64,000 nt of DNA from Anaeramoeba flamelloides. Lineage: Eukaryota; Metamonada; Anaeramoebidae. The stretch is from contig JANTQA010000063.1 in assembly GCA_027625915.1 (NCBI GenBank), positions 2,108,001-2,172,000 on the forward strand, written 5' to 3'. The translations under genes and the position numbers were made by a program. This document shows positions 35,532 through 47,104 of the stretch, in pieces. The stretch's first letter is position 1; every line of letters begins with the position of its first letter. The notes beneath the pieces were generated by a model, which searched no databases, was not told the DNA's origin, and worked only from the letters and a program-made list of their open reading frames with translations.

Positions 35532-37298
35532 TTATTTTTCTTCTTTTAAAGGAAGATATTTTAAACTTGTTTTCCATCTAATTGACTCTTCCCAAATATC
35601 CGAATTCAATAAATATTTTTGAATTAAATCAACTTTTTCGTAATAAAATTTTTCTGATTGGAAATGTTTGATAGACTTTGCAATTTTATTAAATTTACAA
35701 ATTTTATTCCAATTTATTAACCCATTGCGAATTTCTGTGGAAATTTCACTAACGTGTGTGGCTTTAATTAAAAGTACGCCAAGATAAGGTATTGTGGGGG
35801 GGTCTGATTTTTTGAAAAGGTTCAGCAGTTCTGAAGAGTTCACGTTTCTAATTTGATTACAGGTTGTTTTGAACCAATTCTTATAGGAAGATCCAACCTT
35901 ATTCCAAAGTGGGTATAATCTACTAATCGAGGGTGATTCTAGTGCGCTAATGATTGCCGTCAAGTCTTCAAAGTTATTCATTTTTCTTAAATGCATTGCG
36001 ATTTGTAAGATTTTTTCAACCATTTTGACTCTTTTTTTTTTATTCGGCTGGGATAATATTTCTGTTTCAAAGAGCGCAGTGATCCTTTCAAATTTGTTTG
36101 TTAAAAAAACCACATTGGGGCTGAATTGTGCTTTATTCTTCCCAATCCAAGCCTTATCAAACAATTCTCTTGGCTGTAATTTATAAAAGATTTCAAATGA
36201 GTTTTGAGACAATTGACGCGCGACTTCGATACTATGTATTTTAAATAAATCCAATTTTTTGAAATCCAATTCCTTTGGGATGTATGGCTGAGGTATTTGG
36301 TGTGGTTTTTTTTTTTTTCGATTGAAATTTTTATTTAACAAAATATTTGTTGAATTTAAAATATTCTCAGTTTCATCTTCATCATCTTCATCTTCGCCCT
36401 CTTTTTCTCTTAATTTGAAATCCATAAACCCTAGTTTCCTTGATAACAATTTACCGTAGCAATGGATTGTATATATTTTATGGTTTTGTAAATTGTTTTG
36501 AATGAATTCAATTAATAATTCTCTTCCTTTAATGGAAACAATTTTTAGATAATTTGTTACAATATCTAAAAAAATCGTGCAAACAAATGTTTGTACTTCC
36601 TTTTTAACTTGTCCGCTTATCCTATTTTTGGTTCTTGGATGGATTTCTGGTACATGGAATCGTTCAATTAGCTTTTTGATAAATAAATCTTTACTGATTA
36701 ATAATAATGGCTCAATTAATAATTCGCATAGATCCTTATTAAACGTCTTTGGTGACGTTAGTACCGCAACAGTCCTATTCAATGTAGCCCCCTTAATTCT
36801 TTTTTCAAGTGAAATCCCAGATTGCTTTAAAGTGTGCTTATTTAAAATTAAATTCCAGGTTACATTACCAATTTCTTCCCATAAATTTATATTTGGCTTT
36901 AATAATGGATGATTTGGTAACAAGGTTGGTACTTTTTTTTTCCGATTTTGGAGATTTTCTTGAATGTCAGATTTGTCGGCCGATTTGACAAATTTTAAAT
37001 GTGAATTGGGAATAATTAAATTTTCATAAAGCGTTAACTGTTCCTTCAGTGGTGTCACTTCAGATAAAACCATACTATTTGTTTCTAGATCATGCTCATA
37101 TATTAAATGATAAACAGTATATGGAATTTCTTTTAAATTTTCCTTTCTTTTAATATGATAATATTGTAAAAGCTTTTCAGTTAATGATTTTAATTTAATA
37201 TTTGGTCGAACAATTATTTGAAACACTGGTTTGGATGGTAAAGTAATATAAATCCAAATTGGTTTTGCTTCTGCTATTAACTTTGTATACCCAAGTGA
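35532..37298 (-). CDS. Ras guanine nucleotide exchange factor (RasGEF), 5' exon missing
   Basis: The protein should activate Ras-family GTPases. The frame is open from 37298 to the stop at 35532 but has no ATG before the domains: the codon at 37226 is GTG, and upstream codons read KPIWIYITLPSKPVFQIIV, which look coding. An AG at 37300-37299 is a likely acceptor, so the first exon lies upstream, beyond the GATA repeat, and I cannot find it. Counting from that GTG, residues 1-82 resemble a ubiquitin-like (RA-type) fold ending ENLIIPNSHLKFVK; 141-250 is RasGEF_N (LLLISKDLFIKKLIERF); 325-560 is the Cdc25-type catalytic domain, with TAIISALESPSISRLYPLW and PPTIPYLGVLL corresponding to the family's NSxAIxRLKxxW and PPCVPYLGxYL blocks. 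An acidic linker sits at 277-287. The catalytic core looks intact. Confidence 0.85.
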   Translation of the reverse strand, partial: SLGYTKLIAEAKPIWIYITLPSKPVFQIIVRPNIKLKSLTEKLLQYYHIKRKENLKEIPYTVYHLIYEHDLETNSMVLSEVTPLKEQLTLYENLIIPNSHLKFVKSADKSDIQENLQNRKKKVPTLLPNHPLLKPNINLWEEIGNVTWNLILNKHTLKQSGISLEKRIKGATLNRTVAVLTSPKTFNKDLCELLIEPLLLISKDLFIKKLIERFHVPEIHPRTKNRISGQVKKEVQTFVCTIFLDIVTNYLKIVSIKGRELLIEFIQNNLQNHKIYTIHCYGKLLSRKLGFMDFKLREKEGEDEDDEDETENILNSTNILLNKNFNRKKKKPHQIPQPYIPKELDFKKLDLFKIHSIEVARQLSQNSFEIFYKLQPRELFDKAWIGKNKAQFSPNVVFLTNKFERITALFETEILSQPNKKKRVKMVEKILQIAMHLRKMNNFEDLTAIISALESPSISRLYPLWNKVGSSYKNWFKTTCNQIRNVNSSELLNLFKKSDPPTIPYLGVLLIKATHVSEISTEIRNGLINWNKICKFNKIAKSIKHFQSEKFYYEKVDLIQKYLLNSDIWEESIRWKTSLKYLPLKEEK

Positions 37299-37302
37299 CT
37301 AT

Positions 37303-37309
<7 letters not shown>

Positions 37310-37338
<29 letters not shown>

Positions 37339-37380
37339 GATAAATAGATAAATAGATAAATAGATAGATAGATAGATAGA
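37310..37380. repeat. GATA microsatellite
   Basis: About 17 tetranucleotide units of GATA/AATA type lie immediately upstream of the RasGEF coding region, on the side where its first exon should be. Confidence 0.95.
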
Positions 37381-40300
37381 TGTTGTTTTGGTTGTTAGTA
37401 ATTTTTTATTTTATAATAAAGGTTTATTGAGAATTATTAAAATAATTTTAATAAGGATATATTGTTTTTAAGTTCCAAAAAATAATATTTTTTTCAAAAA
37501 CAAAAAATGATTTTATAAAAATTCGTCCTGTGTGAAAACATTGAATTAATTGGTTTTTTTATGATGAAATTATATAATTGATAAAAATATTTTTTTTTTT
37601 TGAATTTTTAGAACCTAACCTAACCTAAAAAAAATATCATTTTTTAATCGTTATTTTGTTTTAAAGGTTTCTTTAGTGGATCTGGTTTATGTATTTTTTG
37701 ATTTTTTAAAATAATTTAAAATGCATTTCAAAAGTGATGAAAAAATGAAAAAAGTCATTTATCCCTTTTCAAAATTTTTTATAATGTGGTGAATTAAATT
37801 GGATATTAGAACTATCTTTTATATTATTTAAGATAGAAAAGCGTCAAGAAGTACTTTAAATTTAAATAAAGAAAAATTAATAGATTATTTGCATTTTTGT
37901 TTTATAAATTTAATTTTTAAAAAAAGAAACTAAAATAATTAGAAAATTGATTTTAATTATTGGTTTTCGGCACAATATGCGAAAAATTGCAATTTTTATG
38001 AATATTATTCTACTCGTTTTGTGTGTGAAAAGAATTGTTATATTGGATGTATTTAACATTTCTGTCTATTCCATGACAATGTTAAAAAATGGAATTTATA
38101 TGTTGCCCAATTCAATCTAATCTCTTTTGTTCCTGATTAGGTAATATAAAGCACATTTAAAAAATTGTTATTCACTTTTTTTTCGTTTTTCTGTTTTATT
38201 TTTTTTTAATTTTTCAAATATCAGTCTTTTATTGATTTTTATATGTTTAGAATAATTTAAAAAGTGAATTATAAATCAAGATTTAATAATTAGTTGTTGT
38301 TCTTGAATACTAAAGAATACGTTTTTTCATTTTATTATTTCAAGTGAGCTACAATTTTTGAAATGGGGTTTATATCACACATTTCAATAAATACATTTTT
38401 AGGACTTTAATTAAAAAAATATTTTGTTACACTTTTTTAAAACGACTTTAACTATTTATGGAAATAATTAATTATATTGGCCGTTATTTGATCATTAAAT
38501 ATATAGTGAAAAATAATTAAATTAATATGATCTTTAATAATAAAAATGATTATTTGAAAGTCTTTTTTGATGTAATATTTTTGCAGAATATGAATTACAG
38601 GAAAGAAATTCCTCATTAGATTATTTTTTGTATAAATTTTCAAGATCAATCTCCTTTTTTGGTAATTTTTTTACTAAATATGAATTATCGACCAGAAATT
38701 CCGAATTATATGATTTAATTCAAAGTTTAAAAAATCAATTAAGATCAAAAAAACCATTTTAATTTATAAAATTGAAACAAAACAAAATAAATTAGTTTTG
38801 GCTTTGATTATTTCAATTCATGGATCTTATCATAATTAATATCATAGTTTGTTATTACATAGCAATGTTTTCGGAATTTCGAATGTTCACTAAGGCTTCT
38901 ACATTACGGGACATGTTGAAATTATTAATTTGTTTTTCAGTTTAGTGTACTAATCTAAAACTAATTTCTTATTTCTTGAAACTTTTTTATTAAAATCTTT
39001 TTCTTTTCATTGATTTATCGATTCCTGGGTTTTTTAATTCGGTACAATTACATTTAAACTATTTTAGTTTTCCATTTTTACTTGAGATTTTAATTTTGTA
39101 AAAAAAATAAATATCCAAAAATTGTATTTTGCTACAATATCTATTACATAAAATCAATTTTGTAAAATAAAAAACGTAACATAAATTAAATCAAATAATT
39201 TCTAAAATATAAAATCTGATCTTAGAAAATAGAGGAATATTTTTTGTTTTTTAGTATAGTTCTTTCTGTTTATACTTGGTGTATTTATTAAAAATAATGT
39301 TCTTTGTTACAAAATATTTTTGTTTTATTTCGTAATAGAAATTACTTAAAATATCTATTTATTTGAATTTATCAGTAAAAGAAAACAAAAACGAAATTTT
39401 TATTTCAAATAACCTTCAAACAATTAAAATTTCTGTTACCTGGAATTTAAATGGGATAAAATTCCATTTCTTTATCTTGTTTTTCAATAATTCAAAATTC
39501 TTTCATTTAGGATTGTTAGATCACCCAAAATATTATCCTTACTGATAAATTCAAATAAATGTTTGAAAATTTTTGCATCATTTTTCATTTTGTAAATTTT
39601 TTTGCCTTTGATAGGTTGGAACAAAAGTATTTTATTGGTTTTAATGTGAAGAAAATTTTTAAAATTAGTTGATTTTCAAAATATTCTTGGTCAATATGCT
39701 GTTTTAAAAATAGAGATCTCATGATTTATAAAATGAAGTTGAACTAGAAATTTTTTTAAATTTTTATGAATTTCGTATTGAATACCAATAAAAAAGTACC
39801 AAGAAAATAAATAGAGACAATTTCAATCTACAACTTGAAATTTATTCTTAAAAAGGAGGGGGTTGTACCTGTATTTGAATAATAAATGGTAAAAAAATTT
39901 TACTTCCAATTTTTCTTTTCTTTTACAGATTGTGTTTGCAAAGAAAATGTTTGTAATTTGTGATTCTCTCTTCATTTGTTTGGTACTTTTTAATTGAGTT
40001 TTTTGGTATATGTTAGGTCAGCTAAAAAAACCGAAATGAAAGTCAGATTAAAGAATTGAAAAAAAGAAAATCAACTAAAATTTAATCCCACTTGAATTTC
40101 AAGTACAAATAGTTAAAATTTTTTCCCATTTATTGTTTGGATATCAGAAATAGTGTTGTAATTGAATTTAAAAGAAAGTTCTACTCTAAAAGTTTTGCTC
40201 AAAAGTGTAAAATAATTGAAAATTCATACAGTTCCTTTTTGGTCTTTTTGGAATTTCAAGAAAAAATTAAGATCAAATAAAAAAAAAACACTAATTAACT

Positions 40301-40602
40301 TCGGTAATTTGTTTGGTAACTTGTTTTTCAAAAAAAAAAAAATATTTGTGTTGCTTATAAAATAAAAAGTACATTAAAATTTTTGAGAAAAACAATTTAG
40401 GAAAAATATTTGGATTTGAAAATCTGGATTGCATTTGAAATTGAATGTTTTTCATAAGTGTTTTGTTGAATTTTCTTGAGAATGGCAAAATAAAAATATA
40501 AAAAAAAAAAATAAGAAAAAAAAATTGCAACTTTTAGGATAAAAATTAACAATTATACTGTTAGAGGAATCACTAAAAATAAAAAAAAAAAAACAATTAC
40601 AC
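37381..40602. other. Gene-free stretch between RasGEF and the ubiquitin-like-fold gene
   Basis: The first RasGEF exon is expected somewhere here but no credible ATG exon with a donor was found. A diverged arm of the family C element is at 37981-38105. Minus-strand frames at 40291-40691 overlap the last exon of the next gene in other frames. A short AACCTAACCTAACC stretch at 37613-37626 is just two and a half units. The rest is A/T tracts. Confidence 0.6.
37981..38105. mobile_element. Diverged fragment of a family C arm
   Basis: The blocks TTTTTATGAATATTATTCTA, GTGTGAAAAGAATTG and TAACATTTCTG occur in the same order and spacing as in the left arm of the element at 16310. The second arm is absent, so this is a remnant. 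Confidence 0.6.
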
Positions 40603-41531
40603 TCACCACAAGTGTTGTGTTTTGAGAAAATAAATTTCCAAAAGGTTTGGTTCATGAGAATTAAGTAAACAAAACGGTGGTATGAAGACAAATACTCATG
40701 GAACCAAAAATAAATAAAAAGAAAAAAGAAATAAAAAAAAACAAGAAAAGAAAAATGTATTATTTACACCAAATAAGGAAAGGTAATGAGAAATTGTGTA
40801 TTCTTTTGCGTCAAGGTAAATACCAAAAATGTTTGTTGAACGAACCAACTTTTTCATGGTGGAGTTTGTTGATCCTTGAGACTTCAAATTATTAAAGGGA
40901 AAAAAGGGAATAATATTTTCGTGATTTTCATTTTGGGCTTTGTTGTTGTTGTTGTTGTTGTTGTTGTTACCGGTGCCCTTTTCTTTTTCATTCGCCTTCC
41001 TGAGAACCAAGGAAAGAGAATGTTCATTTGAAATCATACACTTTTCTAGCTGTGTAAGAACATCCCTGATTTTGGTCTTTGTTTGAAAGGTCAAGTTGTC
41101 AATTGACGAACTGTCGAGTTCATTTGTGATTTTGACACGGATTGTTGGGTGACATTTTTTCCTCAATTGGATTCTCAATTGTAAATAGTCGCCAATTTGT
41201 TCAGAACCTGTCAGGAAACTGCCTTCAACATCATCAAAAGTGTCAACTCTTTTCTTTCGAAAACAACAAAACAGCTTGTAGTCTGAAAGTAAATTTTGCT
41301 TCGATCTAAAAATATAAGAATGCAGCTGAGAAATTGTCGTTTTTTTGGAATTCACGTTGTATTTTTTTGACTTTCCATTTGGTTCCTGAATTGTTACTGT
41401 CTATTCAATTCATAAAAAATTATGTTTGCATGGAAAAAAAAACCATTAAAATTTAATTAATTTATTTGTTGACTAAAGGAAAGAAAACTCAAAGAACCCA
41501 CCAAAGTTGTTTTTTTCACATTTTTTGACAT
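40603..41531 (-). CDS. Small protein with two predicted ubiquitin-like folds, three exons
   Basis: Not recognised as a named protein. My exon model: 41531-41502 (MSKNVKKTTL, donor GTGGGT), 41400-40770 (opening TVTIQEPNGKSKKYNVNSKK, donor GTGTAA) and 40694-40603 (VFVFIPPFCLLNS to QHLW, stop TGA); introns are 101 and 75 bases, phases 0 and 1, and the product is 250 residues. Residues 10-95 and 96-250 each read like a beta-grasp fold: paired strands (TVTIQ, YNVNSKKTTISQL; TIRVKIT, DNLTFQTKTKIRDVLTQL), then a closing strand (YLQLRIQL; NLLEIYFLK). The second is interrupted by an Asn-rich loop coded by AAC repeats. Tandem folds like this occur at the N-termini of FERM/talin proteins (F0-F1), but no F2/F3 follows. 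Exon 3 is the least certain; it was chosen because it supplies the missing closing strand. Confidence 0.55.
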
Positions 41532-43246
41532 TTTAAATCGAGGGAAAAAGGTAAAAAAAAATGATTATCTTTGATTTGGAAATCTTGTTGAAAATTAGAG
41601 TAAAAAAATGTGGCAATTTATCAAGTTTACTTTTCTTTGTTGCAATTTATATTCTTGCAAAAATAAATTTTTTATTTGTTTTTAAAATTTAAAAATTCTC
41701 ATTTATTTACTTTTCACAAACTTGTGGAGTATTAAATTAAAACACCACAATCTCACAAGGGGTTAGTTAGAATCTCCCTTTTGTTACTTTAAAAAAATCC
41801 TACTTTTTTTACAATTGTCAGAGATTGGTTAAATAATGTTTGAAATTAAGATGGAAAGATTAAATTTTGTCTTGTTAGTGGTGCCAGAACTGGTTATAAT
41901 GGTTTTTGTTTGATGTCTCTTTGGATGTTTTTGAATTTTAAAGTTGAACAAAACACAAATTAATTTTTTTTCAATTTTTTTTCCCTAAATCCTAAATTGA
42001 AGAATCTAAGACAAACGAACTTGAAGATTTTCAAAAAAAAGGTGATTTGTTGGTTGTTGATTGAAATTTTTTTTTTTGTGTTTCTTTTTGTTTGGGGGTT
42101 TCTGAAAAAATAGTTTTTTTTTTTTGTGGTTGAGTAAAAGGGAAATGAAAATATCAATTAACTTACCAATGAAATCATTTTTTTTTTTTTTTATATTTAT
42201 TCCCTTTTATTCTATTCATCTTGGCCTCTTAAATTTAGGATTTTGGTAAATAAGAAAAATTTAATTTTTTAACTGATATTCAACCACTCTTGAAATTAAT
42301 AAACATTTGGAGATCAATAAATTTAAACGAAATAAACTTTCGGGTAAGTAACAGAATATTTTTTTTTAATTCTTCAGGAATGGTAAAGATTCAGAATTAC
42401 GGACCTTGGCATTATAAAAAAGATTATTATTTTTTCTTGTAATTACCATTTTCTTTATAAAATAAAAGCCACGGCATATCAAAAGACGAAAGAATCATAA
42501 AATAATTGAGAATTGATTTTCATATCAAAAAATTTTTGATTTTTTTTTATTTCCCTGCCTACCCAAAATAAAAAAAATATCTTTTTATTTTAATTTATTG
42601 ATAAAAGAAAAAATAAATTTTATATGTAACCCTTGATAAATTTTCAAACTTTGGCAGAATACCCCTCAAAATTTTTCTACAATAATCCAAACAAAAAAAA
42701 ATAAAAAAATATTCAATCAAATAAAAACTTTTTTTTAGTTATTTTACCAAGTAAAAAAAAAATAGAAAAAATTCCAAACTATTGAGATTATACTTTTAAC
42801 TAGAAAATTAGGAGCCAAAGAGTTAGAAGTACCCTCTGATATGAACAAAATATAAATTTTGCACAAGTTTGGAATATGGTAGTTTTCTTGTTGATTTTTA
42901 AAATACGGGTTTGGGATGTATTTATTTTTCTATCACAATTTATATTCAGTTGTGAAGGTTTATATTCGAATTTGTTTTTTTTTTTTTTTATGTATTTTGA
43001 TCTCAATGATAGATGTGTATATGATATCATTAGAACACATTTTTCTCCAGGGTTTGAGAAGTGGATACTTGTACATATTTTTTTCTGTTATATTTTGATG
43101 GTAGATTTATATATTATTATCAACTAAATTTCATAAAAAATACCAATTTTTATTTATTTTTTTTATTTTAATTTTAGATAAAAATATAAATATTTCTAGT
43201 GTAAGGAACCGAATAATAAAATAGTAATTCTTTTATTATAACAAAT

Positions 43247-43765
43247 CCCAATTCAAAAATTTTAACACACCAAAATTCGATTTGTGAAAAAAAAAAACTT
43301 ATTTAATCAATTTAACAAGATTTACCAAATTAGAACCATTCACTAATTGAAATGTTAACACTTGTTTATAAATTACAATACTCTCAAAATAATAAATAAA
43401 TAATTACCAATACAAATAAATCATGGCTGTGTTAAAAATTTTGGAGAGAGCAAAACAACAAATACATTAGTAAATTTGTTTAAATTCTATTAGGAATTAT
43501 TGGTAGATTAAATGGTTCGATACTACCAACTAATTTTATTTGAGTTCTATTTGGAACAACTTGACTTTAACATAATATCAATTGTTCAAAAAATTTTTGA
43601 TCGAACAAAACAAATTACGTAATTCAAACAATGGAATGAAAAGAAAAACTAAAAAATGAAAAAATGATTTTCATATTTTACAAAAATCAAAATTATTTCC
43701 AATTTCAATGAAATTGTATTATTGTGATTTTTTGGACCGTATTAGCTGTGTGGAGAATTTTGAAT
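43247..43765 (+). mobile_element. MITE-like family B, copy 2
   Basis: This is a plus-orientation copy of about 520 bp starting AATTCAAAAATTTTAACACACC and ending GCTGTGTGGAGAATTTTGAA, which are inverted relatives of each other. The central motif reads GATTAAATGGTTCGATACTACC, a diverged form of the motif in copies 3, 4 and 5. It has no open frame. Confidence 0.75.
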
Positions 43766-43880
43766 TTGAGTTAAGATAACTTTGATTTATAAAAATATTA
43801 TTTTTTCAAAATTAGATTTTTAATTTCCAATGATTTTGAAATAAAGTTTTTATATATATTATAGCTATCAAGGGTTATTA

Positions 43881-43898
43881 CCCCCCCCCCCCCCCCCC
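43881..43898. repeat. C homopolymer of 18
   Basis: Eighteen consecutive C in a region that is otherwise almost free of G and C. A shorter C run lies near 57808-57816. Exact length is likely unreliable in any assembly. Confidence 0.9.
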
Positions 43899-45265
43899 AT
43901 TTTTTCGTTTTGGTTTGTTAATTTTGTTGTAAAGCCCGTTTCAGTTTTCTCTTCACTTATAAATCATGTTTCATTTAGTTAATTATTAGATATTACTCGA
44001 AAGGGGAAAATAAAAAAAAAGTAATAAAATAAAAATAATTGATTTTTCCAATGAGGAAATTTCAAAAATTGGATTTTTAATCTACAAAATACAAGTAATC
44101 CAAATACCAATTACCCATCTAAAAAGAAAAAAAAAACAAAATAATATTTTTTTAAAAATTATTTTTTCTTTTGAAAATTATCTATGTAAACATTTACTTT
44201 AAAATGAACCACAGCTTTTGAATTTATCGTTGTTTGCCTATATATTCATTTTTTAAATCAAATGATAATAAATAAATAGATAATAGTTTGAATTTCATAC
44301 TTACATAATTTTAAAATGTAAAATAAAATGAAAATTAAAGAAAATTCACGATATTTAAACATCAAAGTCACACCTTTTCGAAAATATCTATAAACCGGTT
44401 CGTATTGTATTATTAAATTTGAATTTTGGATACCAATATTTATAAAAAAATTTTTCAATTACAGATTTGATTTAAAATAATCTACAAATCAATCAAGTGT
44501 TAATAAAAATGATATTGTTTTAAAGAATATACACGATAATACGTTTTTCACCTTTCAATGAACATGATACTTAATTTACAAATAACAAAAAAAAATCTAG
44601 GCTATTTCATACCATAAAAAAAAAAAAAAAAAAAAACAATAAATAATATCTCGAAACTGATTAATCTGTAAAAACCCGATTATTACATAAGCTTTTATTA
44701 AAATTTATTTTTTAAAAGTTAATTATAGTTTCAATATTACGAGAAATTTTACATTTGAAAAAAATCAAAAACACACTATATTATCGAATATTCAAAAAAA
44801 ATAATTTTGTTGAAGTAAGAAAAAAATAGTTTTTATCAGAGGACAAAGTTATAAAAATATACTTCCTTGAAAAGTTAAGAATGTCAAGAATTGATGAATT
44901 ATCGACGAGTATACAGAATTCAGAAATATATATATATATATATATATATTTATGATCTTGTTCTCGTATAACATATTAGACCAAATAATAAAGGAGATAA
45001 TCTATAATAATATCATTTGTTTTTATTTTTTTTTATTTTTGGGTTATATATTTATATCCTCCTTATACTTTACTTTAAAATAAAAAGAATTTATTATTTT
45101 TTTGAGTCACTTTTTCCATTTTATTTCTCTTTTAATCAGATCTTTTACATCTCCAGATGATACTATTTGTATCACGAACCCCCCTATAATATGTAATATT
45201 TTGAAATATACTATCCTTTTTATTTAATTATTGGAAGATAGGAATAATTTTAGAAAAGTTATCAA

Positions 45266-45480
45266 AACAAAAAACAAAGCGAAGAAGAAAAATAATTAAA
45301 ACGTTAATATAAAAAATTTAATTATATCATTTGTTTTTCCAAATTAAAAATCTATATACTTTTGTTAGGTTTTCTTATATTTGAAAGAATATAGTAAAAT
45401 CTTTAATTTTGGTCTTAAATTTTAAAGTCTGGAAATTATAAACACTTTACGCGGCTCTATGACGCTTCCCATTTTATGAT
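45266..45480. mobile_element. Fragment of fold-back family H
   Basis: The order GAAGAAGAAAAATAATTAAAA, a short A/T stretch with ATTATATCATTTG, TTAGGTTTTCTTATATTTGAAAG, AGTAAAATCTTTAATTTT and AAAGTCTGGAAA follows the right arm of the element at 17142-19335. It ends in a G+C-richer CGCGGCTCTATGACGCTTCC. It has only one arm, so it is a remnant. Confidence 0.5.
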
Positions 45481-45548
45481 CCGTTTTTTTATCATGATTT
45501 TGGGCTTTTTTTTTAGATGATAAAAGTTTTTTTCAAAATTATTAGTTA

Positions 45549-45744
45549 CAGTCAGTTTCACTTTTGAGGCACAAACTTTCAATGAAATTTAAGGCACATA
45601 AAACTCTCAAATTAAGGCACAAAATTTTTAATTATTTTTTTTACAATTTATTTTACTAGAATCTGAATTTTGTGCCTTAATTTGAGATTTTTATTGTACC
45701 TTAAATTTCGTTGAAAGTTTGTGCCTTAAAAGTGAAACTGACTG
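45549..45744. mobile_element. MITE family A, copy 1, 196 bp, TA target site
   Basis: TA flanks both ends. The left end CAGTCAGTTTCACTTTTGAG and the right end, reverse-complemented CAGTCAGTTTCACTTTTAAG, form nearly perfect arms of about 80 bases that continue into GGCACAAACTTTCAA, AAATTTAAGGCAC and TCTCAAATTAAGGCAC. A T-rich loop of about 30 bases separates them. The CAGT start and TA duplication fit a Tc1/mariner-mobilised element. It has no coding capacity. Confidence 0.85.
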
Positions 45745-46906
45745 TATTATGTATTCAAGTAAAATAACCTAAAGTTGAATTTTTGGAAAAGTCATTGCCA
45801 CGTCCATTTAAATAAATTACCCAAAATAGACCTTTTTTCTTGAGTAAAGACTTTTAAAAATCACAGTCCTATTAACAAAGACAATTAATTAAAAAGACAC
45901 TGATTTTTAAGAACTGAAATATTGGTTATATTTTGAAAAAATCTCTAATAAAAGATGAAATGATAATTAAAGTTATAGGCTTGTCTAACTAGAATTTTTG
46001 AATTTTATTTTTTTCATACAAGTGTAGGGTTAATGATTTTTTTTTATTTTAATTTTATTTCATTCTATTAAATTTTATTTTTTAGAATCCATTCAAGAGA
46101 GTTATTATCTCAACTTAATACAAATAACGACGGAAATATTAACATTAAGGACAATAATATAACATATTGATAAACATTATTTGTAATGAAATTAACCTCT
46201 GAAAATTTAATTTAACATACTAATTTAAAATTTTACACAGAAAAAAAAATGAAATCATTTTTTGAACCAATTAATTATATTTACCAATAATTAAAGTACT
46301 GTAATTTAATATGGTATATAACATTAGATATTAAGCATATAATAAAACAAGGAATTTTAAGAAAAAAAAAAATGTATTAAGATAGAATTTTTTTCATTAT
46401 TAGAGCAATTGACTTATTTTGAGAAATCCTTCATTTTATCTTTTTTTTTTTTTTTCAATTCCGAAATAACAAATTATTAATACACAAGTGAAATTGTTAG
46501 TTTTGAAAAGATTATTGAAATATATATGTTTTTTTTTGTGTTTTTTTTAGTTTCTTTGGTATTAAAAATATGATAAAGTGACCACATTTATGATTTTATT
46601 ATTCTTATGTGAGTAACATTTTGTTGGGTAAATAATAAGAAAATAAAAAAACTAAAGATAATAAAAAAAAGATCTTTTTTTTTTTTTACAGTTAATTTAT
46701 ATAATTGGGGAATAAAAGTATGAAAAATTGTTGTTCAAACAGTCTATTTCATGCTCTTAAATAGTTTAATTGTCTCTATTAAACCTTTTAACCCCTACCT
46801 TTTTATAATATTTGTATTGAAAAATTAACCACAATTGACTCTATCCAATCTCTAATATTTGTTTATCATTTTTTTTTATTTCATTTTTTCATCTTTTGAT
46901 CTTTTA

Positions 46907-47104
46907 CAGTCAGTTTCACTTTTAAGGCACAAACTTTCAACGAAATTTAAGGCACAATAAAAATCTCAAATTTAAGCATAAAATTCAAATTCTAGGAAAA
47001 ATAAATTGTAAAAAAATAAATTCTAAATTTTGTGCCTTAATTTGAGATTTTTATTGTGTCTTAAATTTCGTTGAAAGTTTGTGCCTCAAAAGTGAAACTG
47101 ACTG
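46907..47104. mobile_element. MITE family A, copy 2, 198 bp, TA target site
   Basis: TA flanks both ends, and the arms are the same as in copy 1 with a handful of differences. Its loop differs more than its arms. Lying only 1.2 kb from copy 1 in the same orientation, it may reflect local hopping or simple chance in an A/T-rich target. Confidence 0.85.

Noticed and set aside
37613-37626. AACCTAACCTAACC as telomere-like repeat
   Set aside because: Only about two and a half units; no array.
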